The notes: generated by a model from the letters alone, not told the origin. Shown: positions 1-8,953, counted from the first letter of the stretch. The stretch is DNA of 64,000 nucleotides from JBPYCR01 sp051846915 (GCF_051846915.1 NZ_JBPYCR010000012.1:20933-84932); one strand, 5' to 3'. Made by a program: numbers and translations.

Positions 1-578
1 CCTGTATCCCTTAACGTTTTTAATAGTTCATAAAACAACTCTGGCCCAACTGTTAACTGGTTTACTTCGGCACCATAAGCAAGACATGCTCTTGCTTTTT
101 CAAGAATTTCCGGTTGCCCAACCTTCCTGCTATCAAACGCTTCTTGTAAAATAATCGCTTTTAGCCCATACATCGCCGCTTGTGAAGCAACTGCTGCACC
201 GTAATTCCCGCTCGTTGCACAAATAACACCTTCATAACTTTTTTTCATTGCGTCATAAACGGAAACGGATGATCTCCTGTCTTTAAAACTACCGGAAGGA
301 TTACACGCTTCATCTTTCACAAAAATTTTTGCCCCATATCCCTTTTTGGATAGTTTTTTTATTAATTGATTAATATTTTTCAATTCAATGAATGGGGTTT
401 CTCCGACTTTAGCGTTTTTTTGAATCTCTTTTATTTGTTTTATAGAGTAAGGATGGCTTTTCATCATGCCTTCATAATCAAACCCAATATGTTCATATTC
501 GAAATCATCATAATCCATCCCTATTGACTGTTTAATAATAGACTTCTGATCACCTTTAATAGATTCTAACAAATTCAC
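1..578 (-). CDS. ortB: 2-amino-4-oxopentanoate thiolase, beta subunit OrtB (partial, C-terminus beyond window)
   Basis: PLP-dependent subunit of the thiolase that cleaves 2-amino-4-oxopentanoate with CoA to alanine and acetyl-CoA, the last step of the clostridial ornithine oxidation route. The visible 192 residues read as a threonine-synthase-like fold-type II enzyme: a GSFKDRR motif near residue 93 carries the PLP lysine, followed by a TSGNYGAA phosphate-binding loop. I chose the GTG start at 578 because an AGGAGTG site lies about 8 nt upstream inside the end of ortA; there is no nearby ATG. Only 3 nt separate it from ortA, so the pair is cotranscribed and probably translationally coupled. 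The rest of the gene is off the left edge. The OrtB name depends on the neighbouring OrtA; on its own the fragment would only be called a PLP lyase/synthase. Confidence 0.8.
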   Translation of the reverse strand, partial: MNLLESIKGDQKSIIKQSIGMDYDDFEYEHIGFDYEGMMKSHPYSIKQIKEIQKNAKVGETPFIELKNINQLIKKLSKKGYGAKIFVKDEACNPSGSFKDRRSSVSVYDAMKKSYEGVICATSGNYGAAVASQAAMYGLKAIILQEAFDSRKVGQPEILEKARACLAYGAEVNQLTVGPELFYELLKTLRDT

Positions 579-581
579 TAT

Positions 582-887
582 TTACACTCCTTTTGTCATA
601 AATTTTCTCAGTTCGGAGCCAATTATTAGTAATTCTGGCATTGGATGGCCAAAGTCATGTTCAAACTTGGGAGACAGATTAATCAACTTCCCTTGAATTT
701 TTCGATTGGTTTGTGTTCTCACTTGAACTTGATCTCCTAAAGCTCCATTTTCATTAATAAGATAACCTTGTACATATGATAATAACGGTACATTTGAAGT
801 TTCTTTCGGAAGAGTATCCGCTCTTTCAGAAGGTTTCAAGAGTAATACTTCGACTTCAACCCAATCATTTTTCGATGCTTTTGTCAT
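582..887 (-). CDS. ortA: 2-amino-4-oxopentanoate thiolase, alpha subunit OrtA
   Basis: Small 101-residue partner of OrtB, matching the usual length of about 100 residues. Recognisable family features are an N-terminal KNDWVEVEVLLLKPSERA stretch, a central GDQVQVRTQTNRKIQGKL segment and a C-terminal HDFGHPMPELLIIGSELR segment, which follow the OrtA pattern seen in ornithine-fermenting clostridia. An ATG start at 887 is preceded by an AGGAGGTAACA-type ribosome binding site. The gene lies directly upstream of ortB. None of the other ornithine-route genes (aminomutase oraS/oraE, racemase, ord) is intact in this window, so either they lie beyond the left edge or the thiolase serves a different 2-amino-4-oxopentanoate source. 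Confidence 0.85.
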   Translation of the reverse strand: MTKASKNDWVEVEVLLLKPSERADTLPKETSNVPLLSYVQGYLINENGALGDQVQVRTQTNRKIQGKLINLSPKFEHDFGHPMPELLIIGSELRKFMTKGV

Positions 888-915
888 CGTGTTGTTACCT
901 CCTATTAAAATTTCC

Positions 916-1068
916 TTACAATTTTAATTGATTCGTTTCCGTTGAAATTAACGGTCTCTTTTCTTCAATAACCTCATCCACATTCCATTCAAGTAGTACT
1001 GGAATCATATGTAAAGACTGTGGAAATCCTATGTGACCCGCTATTTCCCCAATTCTTTCTTTTTCTTG
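916..1068 (-). pseudogene. 3' remnant of a gene formerly upstream of ortA
   Basis: A 50-codon open frame with no start of its own (an in-frame TAG precedes it) ends 28 nt before ortA. The frame reads HIGFPQSLHMIPVLLEWNV followed by DEVIEEKRPLISTETNQLKL and a stop, which has ordinary protein composition and no internal stops. Its position suggests the tail of the gene that normally precedes ortA, for example ord (2,4-diaminopentanoate dehydrogenase) in clostridial operons, but I cannot confirm the family from 50 residues. The only in-frame ATG would give a 30-residue peptide. The rest of the 888-1236 interval holds only the terminator at 1187-1228. Confidence 0.4.
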
Positions 1069-1186
1069 CTATTAATTAACTTTTTAAAAATCGGATATAA
1101 CTTTTCCAAAAATCGCCTTCGCCACTACCTTAAATTTTATTAGTGCATATTCACCACAGAATTGTTAGAGAGAATAAGTGCCTAAT

Positions 1187-1228
1187 AAAATCCGCATGAT
1201 TAGAAACTTCCCTAATCATGCGGATTTT
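1187..1228. terminator. Bidirectional hairpin terminator after the CHR pair
   Basis: A perfect 17-bp inverted repeat (1187-1203 with 1212-1228) with an 8-nt loop, flanked by A-runs and T-runs on both sides. It lies 8 nt downstream of the 1237-1767 gene on the minus strand, so it ends the CHR transcript and separates it from the ort genes. Confidence 0.85.
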
Positions 1229-1236
1229 ACTAAGCT

Positions 1237-1767
1237 TTATCCCAAAAATATGCCGCCATACAATAGCGCGCCGAGTACAACAAATGTTGGGCTAACATTT
1301 CTTTTTTCCAATAATATATATCCTCCCACAATTAAAATAATCGTATGAATCCAACCAACTTGAACATAAGAGTCGAAGAAAAAGTTATACGTCATAACTC
1401 CTAGTAGTACGGCAATGGTGGGGCGGACAATTTGTGTCAGTTTTTTCATTTTTGGTGAATCTTTATACTTTAACAAAAACCCAATTAATGTAATCATCAT
1501 GATTAGCGATGGCGCTACCGTACCAAATAGACCAATAATAGCACCAAGAATGCCACCTTGTTCATACCCTATATACGCAGCTAGTTTGGTGGAAATGGGG
1601 CCCGGCAAACCATTCCCCAACGCAACCATTTCACTATACTCGGAAGTTGTAAACCAACCGTAACGGTGAACCACCTCATGTTCGAGTAAGGGTATTGTTG
1701 CCGGGCCACCACCATATCCCAATAAGTTGGCAATAAAATTCGCCATAAATATTTTCCAATAAATCAT
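1237..1767 (-). CDS. Chromate transporter (CHR) family protein, second half of a split pair
   Basis: Single CHR-domain membrane protein of 176 residues. The diagnostic LLGYGGGPATIPLLEHEVV motif near residue 16 and the LGNGLPGPISTKLAAYIGY motif near residue 50 are both present, followed by four to five hydrophobic segments. Short CHR proteins come as adjacent pairs that together equal one long ChrA; this one overlaps its partner by 4 nt (ATGA), which implies coupled translation. Members move chromate or other oxyanions, but the real substrate here is unknown. A strong hairpin terminator follows. Confidence 0.85.
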   Translation of the reverse strand: MIYWKIFMANFIANLLGYGGGPATIPLLEHEVVHRYGWFTTSEYSEMVALGNGLPGPISTKLAAYIGYEQGGILGAIIGLFGTVAPSLIMMITLIGFLLKYKDSPKMKKLTQIVRPTIAVLLGVMTYNFFFDSYVQVGWIHTIILIVGGYILLEKRNVSPTFVVLGALLYGGIFLG

Positions 1768-2342
1768 GAGTTTCTCACCTGACGATCTTCTGTATTTTCT
1801 CGCTGTTCCTTTTTATTACCTTTAGTAGACAAGGCAAGTAAAATTAAGCCAATAATTAGAAAAGCAGGATGGATACCTAGTAATTCCATTGCTACAATAC
1901 TAATAACCGTTAATACGATGGTCGATAACCAACCTAACAATTTTTTTGATTTTTTGATAAAGTCCCAAGCCAAGATTCCGATCATAACTCCGGCAATTGG
2001 TAAGACACCTCTTGACATTCCTTGTACCATAGAATTATCCTTATAAGCATTCAATACCGTTAGCAGAAGTGTCATCAGTAAAGCCGTTGGAAGCACAGTA
2101 GCAGAAATACAATTTACTAGCCCCCAAAATCCAGCAAGTCGCCACCCAATATAGCCTGATAGTTTTGTGTTAATTGGGCCTGGTAACGTATTCGCAAGGG
2201 CTAATACGTCGGAAAACTCATCATCACCCATCCATTTAAATGTTTTTACTACTTCTTTATGCATTAATGGAATCGCCGAAAGCCCTCCTCCATATCCAAG
2301 CATCCCTGCACGGAAAAAGGCTATAAATAAATCCTTGTGCAT
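1764..2342 (-). CDS. Chromate transporter (CHR) family protein, first half of a split pair
   Basis: CHR-domain protein of 192 residues from the preferred ATG at 2342 (AAAGGTAGTG upstream); an in-frame ATG at 2375 lacks a ribosome binding site. It carries the MLGYGGGLSAIPLMHKEVV motif and the ALANTLPGPINTKLSGYIGW motif, paralogous to the downstream gene. About five membrane segments follow, with a charged C-terminal tail. Gene order and the 4-nt overlap show a two-subunit transporter. No chromate regulator (ChrB or similar) is adjacent, so a chromate-resistance role is not shown. Confidence 0.85.
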   Translation of the reverse strand: MHKDLFIAFFRAGMLGYGGGLSAIPLMHKEVVKTFKWMGDDEFSDVLALANTLPGPINTKLSGYIGWRLAGFWGLVNCISATVLPTALLMTLLLTVLNAYKDNSMVQGMSRGVLPIAGVMIGILAWDFIKKSKKLLGWLSTIVLTVISIVAMELLGIHPAFLIIGLILLALSTKGNKKEQRENTEDRQVRNS

Positions 2343-2621
2343 TACATCACTACCTTTGTTCATCAGACTCATCACTCGATAGTAAACTATTCCTTTGATT
2401 TGTTAAAATATAAAATAATTCCTAAATAGAGCCCTGGGATACCATTACCTGAAATTCTAGTAGTAAAGTATGCACAGATTATAAACATTAAGGGGGTCAC
2501 TGTGTATAAGAATCGATACAAATGGAACTTCAACTACCATATGTTAAACCGTTTAAAGGACAATAAGTACCCCAGGCTGTTTTCATTCTTCATTTATTTT
2601 AAACAATGTACATACAGTAAA

Positions 2622-3425
2622 TTAATCAAACTCCAAAATATTTTCCAGGCCATAGATAAATGAATCTACTTCCATTACATTTCGGATTGCCATATATATC
2701 CCTTCCATAAAAGAATCACGATGGAAAGAATCATGTTTAATTGTCAACAATTGACTTGTGCCGCCAAAGATAACTTCTTGTTGAGCCATCAAACCTGGAA
2801 GTCTTACACTGTGAACTTTCAATCCATCAATATCTCCACCACGAGCTCCTTCAATTGTTTCATACTCGTCGGGATGTCCTTGAGCTGTCTTTTTTCGGCT
2901 TTCTTTAATTAAATCAACTGTTTTCATTAAAGAACCTGAGGGAGCATCTATTTTTTGATCGTGATGCTTCTCTATTATTTCTACATTCGGGAAATATTTG
3001 GCTGCTATTTTTGAAAACTGCATCATCAATACTGCCCCTAAAGCAAAATTTGGAGCAATGATACAACCTGTTTTATTTTCCTTCGCTACTTCATTCAACC
3101 GCTGCAGTTGCTCATTTGTAAAGCCTGATGTTCCAACAACAGGACGTACATGATGCTGTAATGCTACTAAAGTGTTCTCAAATCCAGAAGCTGGAACAGT
3201 TAAATCCAATAAAACGTCTGGCTGTACTTCCTCTAAACACTGTACAGGATTCTCATATACGGGAATATCCAAATCAAAAGAATCGTGTATATCCTTTAAT
3301 TTCATACCATCATTTTTCCGATCAATACAAGCAACCAATTTAAGGTCTTCCTTTTCCTCAATCATTTTGATTGCTTCAGTTCCCATCCTTCCACGGGGAC
3401 CAGCTAAAACTACATTAATTGACAT
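2622..3425 (-). CDS. dapB: 4-hydroxy-tetrahydrodipicolinate reductase
   Basis: NAD(P)H-dependent reductase of the diaminopimelate/lysine pathway, 267 residues, the same length as Bacillus subtilis DapB. The N-terminal GPRGRMG nucleotide-binding loop, the VVGTSGF segment, IIAPNFALGAVLMM and the catalytic EKHHDQKIDAPSG block (catalytic His and Lys) are all present, as is the YGLENIL C-terminus. The usual Thr of the DAPSGT motif is Ser here. The gene sits at the end of the doeA/TRAP cluster, 97 nt after the isomerase-like gene, not with dapA or dapG, so it may be an extra copy. Its ATG start has a GAGGAG site. Confidence 0.92.
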   Translation of the reverse strand: MSINVVLAGPRGRMGTEAIKMIEEKEDLKLVACIDRKNDGMKLKDIHDSFDLDIPVYENPVQCLEEVQPDVLLDLTVPASGFENTLVALQHHVRPVVGTSGFTNEQLQRLNEVAKENKTGCIIAPNFALGAVLMMQFSKIAAKYFPNVEIIEKHHDQKIDAPSGSLMKTVDLIKESRKKTAQGHPDEYETIEGARGGDIDGLKVHSVRLPGLMAQQEVIFGGTSQLLTIKHDSFHRDSFMEGIYMAIRNVMEVDSFIYGLENILEFD

Positions 3426-3522
3426 AATCTATTTACTCCTCTCAGTTGAATTTCACTTTATCTGTATAGTCTGTAAATACGAAGGCGATAAAGACATATT
3501 ACTGCCTCAGTAAAAGCATAGA

Positions 3523-4251
3523 TTAATGTTCAAACAGCTTTCCAAAACCCTTGACATTGTCCTCAATACCAGCAAGCCTTAAACAATTCCAGAAACTTGC
3601 TTGATTACTTGTTATTACAGGTTTATTGACCTTTTCTTCAATAGTTGCAACGACTTCAGTCGAACGCAAAGCACCACAGCTTAAAAAGATAGCTTCTGCT
3701 TCAGGATGATCGAGAGAAATAGCAAAATCAACCAATTCCTCCGGCGATACGTTATTCATTTCTACATCTGTTTTTAGGTTCAAACCTTTAATATGAAGAA
3801 CATCAAAACCTTTATCTTTTAAAAATTTGCTTTCCAGTTCGTTAATATCATTCGTATAGGCTGTTCCTACTGCAATTCTTCGTACATTCAATGTGTGAAG
3901 CGCATTAACAACGCCTGAGATCATAGTTGTACCTTTCACTTCTGGGCGCTTTTCTTCTATCTTATTTATGACTTTCTCTTCACCTATGACAAAGCTACCA
4001 GAAGTACAGTTATAGCAAATAACACTCAATTCTTCCCGACCTGGCATCAAAGTATCTACGGAAGATCCAATGCTTTTTTCCATGCCGGAGAGGTTTTTTA
4101 TGCTTACTTCCGTTCCCATTGGAATTCTAGTAAAATGAAGAAACACGCCATCTGGCTTCATCGAAAACATATCATTTTCAATGATACCTGCATTGGCTAT
4201 AGCAAGGAAGCCAATGCGGGTACGTATAAGATTATTTTTAGTGACTGCCAT
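3523..4251 (-). CDS. Maleate cis-trans isomerase / arylmalonate decarboxylase-like (Asp/Glu racemase superfamily)
   Basis: 242-residue cytosolic enzyme. Two cysteine-containing segments, CYNCTSGSFVIG near residue 79 and IFLSCGALRST near residue 190, occupy the places of the catalytic cysteine(s) in this superfamily. The sequence resembles the maleate isomerase/EutA branch rather than true glutamate racemase (MurI). EutA proteins occur in rhizobial ectoine-utilisation clusters, so the nearby ectoine hydrolase gene supports a role there, which is inference. It begins 12 nt after the TAXI receptor stop codon and is cotranscribed with it. The exact reaction cannot be read from the sequence. Confidence 0.75.
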   Translation of the reverse strand: MAVTKNNLIRTRIGFLAIANAGIIENDMFSMKPDGVFLHFTRIPMGTEVSIKNLSGMEKSIGSSVDTLMPGREELSVICYNCTSGSFVIGEEKVINKIEEKRPEVKGTTMISGVVNALHTLNVRRIAVGTAYTNDINELESKFLKDKGFDVLHIKGLNLKTDVEMNNVSPEELVDFAISLDHPEAEAIFLSCGALRSTEVVATIEEKVNKPVITSNQASFWNCLRLAGIEDNVKGFGKLFEH

Positions 4252-4263
4252 TTTACAATCCCC

Positions 4264-5334
4264 TTATTCGATTACTCCAATTTCTTTATAATATTTTTCT
4301 GCTCCTGGATGAAGTGGAACCTGACCTAAGTTATTTGCAGCTTCTTCCTTATCATAATAATCCATGGCTGCATGAACAGAAGTAAATCGGTCTTCATTTT
4401 CATTAAGTCCTTTTACCATTTCATAAACAACATTTTCAGGCAATTCATTATTAACCAAAATAACGTTAGGAGCAGTAGCAACCTTTATATCTTCATCGCC
4501 ATTAACTGCTTTCTCGTAAGTTCCAGCAGGTATTGTCTTTTCAGGAAAACTATGCTCTTCCAAGTGTGAAATTAAGTCATCCGGAAACTCTAGTAGTCTT
4601 AAATCACGACTAATCGAAGCATCTGTAATCGAAGATCCTGGTAAACCAGATAAAGCAAATATCGCATCTACGTTAGAGTTTTTAAACTGTTCTGCCTGTT
4701 CTGCATAACTACCATGAAAAAAGTCTACACCATTTGCTTCCATATCTTCATAGGATGTGTCGTAAAACTCCATCATTGTTTGGAAAATATAGTCGTCTGA
4801 ACCAGATGGTGGTGTAATAGCGATTTTAATATTTCCTTTTTCAAATATTTCTTCTAAAGATTCATATTCATGATCAGCAGCAATAACAAAATGGAAAGTA
4901 CTATCTCCTAAACCACTCGCTATCGCACTGATATTACTACGCTCCTGTTTAAATGGCTCTGAGCCTTCGAGTGCTTGATTTGCAAAGAAAGCCATATTCC
5001 ATGCTATATCTGCTTCACCTTCATCAACGAGAGCAATGTTCTGAACGGTGCCTCCTGGAATTGCTTTTATATTGAAGTTATCGTCGTATTCCTTTAATAG
5101 AGAGGCAAATCCACCACCTGCTCCATACCAAACGCCACCTTGGGATCCAGTTACCCAGCTCAGTTCAACTGGCTCCGTCAGTCCTTCTGACGAACCATCA
5201 CTTGCTTCATTGCTTTCTGCTTCATTATTGTTTGATTGTGCATCTGAAGAAGTATTTTCCTCATTTCCTCCTCCACAAGCGGTTAGTAAGAGTGCAAATA
5301 TTAACACAATAGCTCCTAGTATAACTTTTCTCAT
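4264..5334 (-). CDS. TRAP transporter solute receptor, TAXI family (lipoprotein)
   Basis: 356-residue extracytoplasmic binding protein. The N-terminus is a lipoprotein signal ending in the lipobox LLTAC (Cys 20), followed by a Gly/Asn/Ser/Glu-rich linker typical of Gram-positive tethered receptors. The mature part has the TAXI signatures WVTGSQGGVWYGAGGGFASL and AIPGGTVQNIALVDEGEADIAW. It pairs with the fused permease encoded 178 nt upstream. TAXI systems transport dicarboxylates, amino acids or related anions; with doeA and a racemase-like enzyme in the cluster, ectoine or an amino-acid derivative is a reasonable but unproven ligand. Confidence 0.92.
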   Translation of the reverse strand: MRKVILGAIVLIFALLLTACGGGNEENTSSDAQSNNNEAESNEASDGSSEGLTEPVELSWVTGSQGGVWYGAGGGFASLLKEYDDNFNIKAIPGGTVQNIALVDEGEADIAWNMAFFANQALEGSEPFKQERSNISAIASGLGDSTFHFVIAADHEYESLEEIFEKGNIKIAITPPSGSDDYIFQTMMEFYDTSYEDMEANGVDFFHGSYAEQAEQFKNSNVDAIFALSGLPGSSITDASISRDLRLLEFPDDLISHLEEHSFPEKTIPAGTYEKAVNGDEDIKVATAPNVILVNNELPENVVYEMVKGLNENEDRFTSVHAAMDYYDKEEAANNLGQVPLHPGAEKYYKEIGVIE

Positions 5335-5511
5335 TTTCCTAGCTCCTTTTTGTTTTTATTAGCAGTTAAGATGGTGTTAAACTTTCTTGCTGTTCACTAG
5401 CAAATACCATCAAAATCCAGTACTAGTTCATCTTGTGTGACGTAAACACTACTTATCCGCTATCTTCGCTTATTAGACTTGCTAATCGGCGAGCTTTCTT
5501 TATGATAAAAG

Positions 5512-7428
5512 CTACTCTTGAATAGCTTTTACAGCTAAATCATTTTCTGTTACGTTATTTTTATCTTTTCTGTATTGAATGTACATTATTGCTATATGCA
5601 CAATTTGTAATCCCAAACAAATAATGGATATATACGTTGTCCCTGACACGATTCCAATCGAAAGAATGGCTAGTACTAATCGTTTCATCCAGCTGATTCT
5701 TTCAAAGAAAGCTCCAATTACAGCTGCACCTAATCCAACAATAGCTATTGCAGTGAGAACAAAAACGAGAAGTGTTTCAGACAATGCGTAATCACCTTGG
5801 CCTAATAACAACGCTGGGTTTGCAATGAATATATACGGAACAACAAATCCAGCAAATGCATACTTAACACTAAATAAAGCTGTTTTTAATGGTGGTGACC
5901 CCGCTATGTTTGCTGCTGCAAAAGCTGTTACACCAACAGGTGGTGTAATATCAGCCAAGATCGCAAAATAGTATATGAACAAATGTACATACAGGAGTGG
6001 AATATCAAATGCTGATAATGCCCCAACTGCTACTGTAGCGGTAATGATGTATGATGGAGTTGCTGGAATACCTGCACCTAGTACAATTACTGTAATCATC
6101 ACTAGAACAAGTGCAATTCCCAATACTCCGAATGAATATTTAGTAATCAAATTTCCTAAAGATAATGCAAGCCCGGTTTGGTTAACAACCGCAACCATCA
6201 TCCCTGCACCAGCTAAAGCAGCTGCTATAACTGCACCACTCTTCGTCGCATACTCAAGTGCCCGTATTAAAGTGGTTACTTTGAATTTTTTTCCACTGAC
6301 TATAATCCATATAATCAACATCGCTACAATAGATGTAGCCGAGGCTTTCGCTGGTGATATTCCCCCTATAAGTAGCCAAACCATGATAATAAATGGAATA
6401 ATTAGTGGTAATCGTTTAAAAATACTCTTCCAACCTACACTCCACTCTATCGGAGCAGATTTAATATCATTTTTTACAGCTTCAAAATGAACCGTTGTAG
6501 TTACACCGATATAGTATAAAATGCCGGCTAAGATTGCTGCTTGAATAACAATCAAGTAACTCGTTGATGTTATTTCCGCCATAATAAAAGCTCCCGCACC
6601 CATTATCGGTGGTAAGAAAGGGCCACCCGCACTAGCAACCGCTTCAATCGCCCCGGAACTAGTTTTATTGTAGCCTACCTTTTTCATAAGTGGTACAGTG
6701 AAACTGCCTGTTGAATAAACATCAGCCACACCACTTCCAGAGATACTTCCATAAAGGCCGCTGGAAAGTACAGCTACTTTTGCCGGTCCTCCACGGTACT
6801 TACCAGCAATCATGACAGAAATATCCATAAAGAACTGTCCGACACCTGAGCGAATCATTATTGCAGCAAATAGTATAAAAACAAAAATTATTGTGGCGCC
6901 AATTCCTGTTAAAAACCCATATATACCTTGATCCGCCGATAAAAACATCAGCTCGGTTACTTGATCTACACTATAGGCTTTCGCTTTCAGAGGTCCCGGT
7001 AAATATGGTGCCGCAAACATATACAAAAGTAGTAATGTAATAAGTCCAGCAAATATGCTGGAGACAGCACGTCTACATGCTTCAATTACGAGTAGAACGA
7101 TCATAATTCCTAAAATTAACTGAACCGTTGTTACTGGATCTACTAGTTCTACTCTTCGGGCTAAAGAGTCACTTTGTATCATTAAATATAGGCTGGGAAG
7201 CAGTGCAAGAACAGCTAAAATCCAATCAAAAACACTTGGCAATTCACTTTTTTGATAGCGCTTTCCCGGAAATACCAAAAAAGCGATTGGAAGCAACAGC
7301 ATCACATGCGTAGCGCGTTGAAAGCGAGGTTCAAAAGAACCATAATATGCTGTATATAAATGAAAGACTGCTGTTATGATTGCCCAAATACCTAGAATGA
7401 TAGCGAGCTTCCCATTAAATTGGCGCAT
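5512..7428 (-). CDS. TRAP transporter permease, fused 4TM/12TM (DctQ-DctM) protein
   Basis: 638-residue integral membrane protein combining the small (DctQ) and large (DctM) TRAP subunits, the arrangement usual for TAXI systems. About four N-terminal helices are followed by a dozen more; the conserved SSGLYGSISGSGVADVYSTG and VASAGGPFLPPIMGAGAFIM segments lie near residues 225-280 and ADITPPVGVTAFAAANIAGS near residue 490. I prefer the ATG at 7428 (AAGG with 9 nt spacing); an in-frame ATG at 7437 abuts that same site. It acts as the Na+-coupled membrane component for the receptor at 4264. Confidence 0.93.
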   Translation of the reverse strand: MRQFNGKLAIILGIWAIITAVFHLYTAYYGSFEPRFQRATHVMLLLPIAFLVFPGKRYQKSELPSVFDWILAVLALLPSLYLMIQSDSLARRVELVDPVTTVQLILGIMIVLLVIEACRRAVSSIFAGLITLLLLYMFAAPYLPGPLKAKAYSVDQVTELMFLSADQGIYGFLTGIGATIIFVFILFAAIMIRSGVGQFFMDISVMIAGKYRGGPAKVAVLSSGLYGSISGSGVADVYSTGSFTVPLMKKVGYNKTSSGAIEAVASAGGPFLPPIMGAGAFIMAEITSTSYLIVIQAAILAGILYYIGVTTTVHFEAVKNDIKSAPIEWSVGWKSIFKRLPLIIPFIIMVWLLIGGISPAKASATSIVAMLIIWIIVSGKKFKVTTLIRALEYATKSGAVIAAALAGAGMMVAVVNQTGLALSLGNLITKYSFGVLGIALVLVMITVIVLGAGIPATPSYIITATVAVGALSAFDIPLLYVHLFIYYFAILADITPPVGVTAFAAANIAGSPPLKTALFSVKYAFAGFVVPYIFIANPALLLGQGDYALSETLLVFVLTAIAIVGLGAAVIGAFFERISWMKRLVLAILSIGIVSGTTYISIICLGLQIVHIAIMYIQYRKDKNNVTENDLAVKAIQE

Positions 7429-7608
7429 ATCGTACATCCTTTCCTTTCAGAATATAGGCAATTTTCAAATTAAAACTCAATCATCATATGTCAGTTTTAG
7501 AGTTTAAAAGACAATTAGCGTTATCAATTACAACAAGTCATGTTAAATGGAATTTAATGATACCTAATTCATCAATTAAAACAACTGCATTCATACTAGC
7601 TAATATCA

Positions 7609-7632
7609 GGAAGCGGGTTTGACGCCGCTTCC
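7609..7632. terminator. Hairpin between doeA and the TRAP permease
   Basis: An 8-bp GGAAGCGG/CCGCTTCC stem with an 8-nt loop lies 42 nt after the doeA stop. On the minus strand it has no T-run, so it is more likely an intercistronic mRNA-stabilising or attenuating hairpin than a full terminator. Confidence 0.5.
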
Positions 7633-7673
7633 ATTTTTACAAATAGTTTTTATTTTCGCAATCTCGCATTCTA

Positions 7674-8849
7674 TTACTTTACAAACAACTGACGCGGAAT
7701 ATCTCCTAATACTTCATACCCATCCTCTTTTACAATGAATGACTGACTAATTTCCATGCCTATTCCGTCTAGCCACATGCCAGGGATAATATGAAGTGTC
7801 ATATTCGGCTGTAGAACGGTTTTGTCTCCTGGTCTAATACTAACTGTTTCTTCACCCCAAGATGGCGGGAAGTTAAGACCAACAGAATAACCGATTCGAG
7901 ATTCTTTCTTAAAGCCTTTTTTCTCAATCGACTTTCTCCAAGCCGCTTCAACTTCTTCTGCTGTAACACCTTCTTTTACTACGTCTAATGCCTCGTTAAT
8001 TCCTTCAATACAAACATCAGCTAAATGTTTTAGCTCGTCACTTGGCTCTCCAATCGATACCGTTCTAGCCATTGGTACATTATAGCGACGGTATGCCCCC
8101 GCCATTTCAATAATTGATGGCTCGCCTTGTACTAAAGGCTCGTCCGTCCAAGTCATATGACAAGCAGATGTTTGCTCCCCACTTGGAAGTAATGGAACGT
8201 GACCCGGATAATCTCCACCGAATTCCTCCGTGCCTACCGTTGAAACATAATTAATATCAGCCACGACATCACACTGTCTTACACCTGCGGCAATCTTATC
8301 AATCCCGGCTTGCATTGCTTTAGCCGCAATAATGCCGGCACGTCGCATATACTCGATTTCTATGTCAGATTTGACAATTTTCACCCAGTTGACAAGGCCA
8401 TGGCCGTCTTTAATGGTAGCGTTCGGTAAACCTTGAGTTAATCGCATATAGCATTTTGCCGTAAAATAATAGGTATCAAATTCCATACCAATGTTTTTAT
8501 TATCTAATTTTCTCTCTTTCAACACCGTACAAACATAGTCCATTGGATGTTTTGTTGTTGACTGGACATGATCGTCCGGATATGCAATTATATTTTCTTC
8601 TTTTAACCATGTCGTAAATTGTGCTGCCGTTCTATCTATTCCACGACCAACCCAGATTGGCTCCTCTTCATCCAAAGCTACAATCAGCATTTGATGAACA
8701 TAAAATGACCAAGCGTCATACCCTGTTAAATAACACATATTTCCGGGATTTGTGATTAGAAGAACATCTATGCCTTTCTCTTCCATGCTTTTTTTTGTAT
8801 TTGCTAATCTCTCTTTATATTCGGGAACCGAAAAATACATCATACCCAA
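7674..8849 (-). CDS. doeA: Ectoine hydrolase (M24 aminopeptidase-fold)
   Basis: Opens the ectoine ring to N-acetyl-2,4-diaminobutyrate. The protein (391 residues from TTG 8849) has a creatinase-like N-domain and an M24 pita-bread C-domain. DoeA-specific stretches are visible: LTGYDAWSFYVHQ near residue 40, STTKHPMDYV near 100, GGDYPGHVPLLPSGEQTSAC near 210 and GYSVGLNFPPSWGEETVS near 325. Canonical metal-ligand Asp residues of M24 peptidases are not evident, as in other DoeA proteins. AAGGAGA lies 9 nt before TTG 8849; the in-frame ATG at 8873 has no site and the ATG at 8843 is possible. A doeB-type deacetylase is not present in the window. Confidence 0.87.
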   Translation of the reverse strand: MGMMYFSVPEYKERLANTKKSMEEKGIDVLLITNPGNMCYLTGYDAWSFYVHQMLIVALDEEEPIWVGRGIDRTAAQFTTWLKEENIIAYPDDHVQSTTKHPMDYVCTVLKERKLDNKNIGMEFDTYYFTAKCYMRLTQGLPNATIKDGHGLVNWVKIVKSDIEIEYMRRAGIIAAKAMQAGIDKIAAGVRQCDVVADINYVSTVGTEEFGGDYPGHVPLLPSGEQTSACHMTWTDEPLVQGEPSIIEMAGAYRRYNVPMARTVSIGEPSDELKHLADVCIEGINEALDVVKEGVTAEEVEAAWRKSIEKKGFKKESRIGYSVGLNFPPSWGEETVSIRPGDKTVLQPNMTLHIIPGMWLDGIGMEISQSFIVKEDGYEVLGDIPRQLFVK

Positions 8850-8921
8850 CTGTACCCATCTCCTTTTCGTCATTAAAATGTTACTGTGAAAACCTTCTAG
8901 AGTATGTAATTATTCCCCCTT

Positions 8922-8953
8922 ACCCAATTTTCTTAATTTTTATTGTATTGGGT
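8922..8953. promoter_or_regulatory. Inverted repeat upstream of doeA (candidate operator)
   Basis: ACCCAAT at 8922-8928 and ATTGGGT at 8947-8953 form a perfect 7-bp inverted repeat with an 18-nt AT-rich centre, about 73 nt upstream of the doeA start and within the 335-nt divergent region shared with the AsnC/Lrp gene. It could be bound by that regulator; this is inferred from position only. Confidence 0.45.

Noticed and set aside
2506..2660. Plus-strand frame of 47 codons beginning GTG after AAGGGGG
   Set aside because: It runs antisense into the end of dapB and its peptide has no recognisable pattern; the good ribosome binding site appears to be chance.
2622..3425. Reading the dapB gene as 2,4-diaminopentanoate dehydrogenase (ord) because ortA/ortB are close
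   Set aside because: Length and the EKHHDQKIDAPSG block match DapB closely, and the gene belongs to a different transcription unit.
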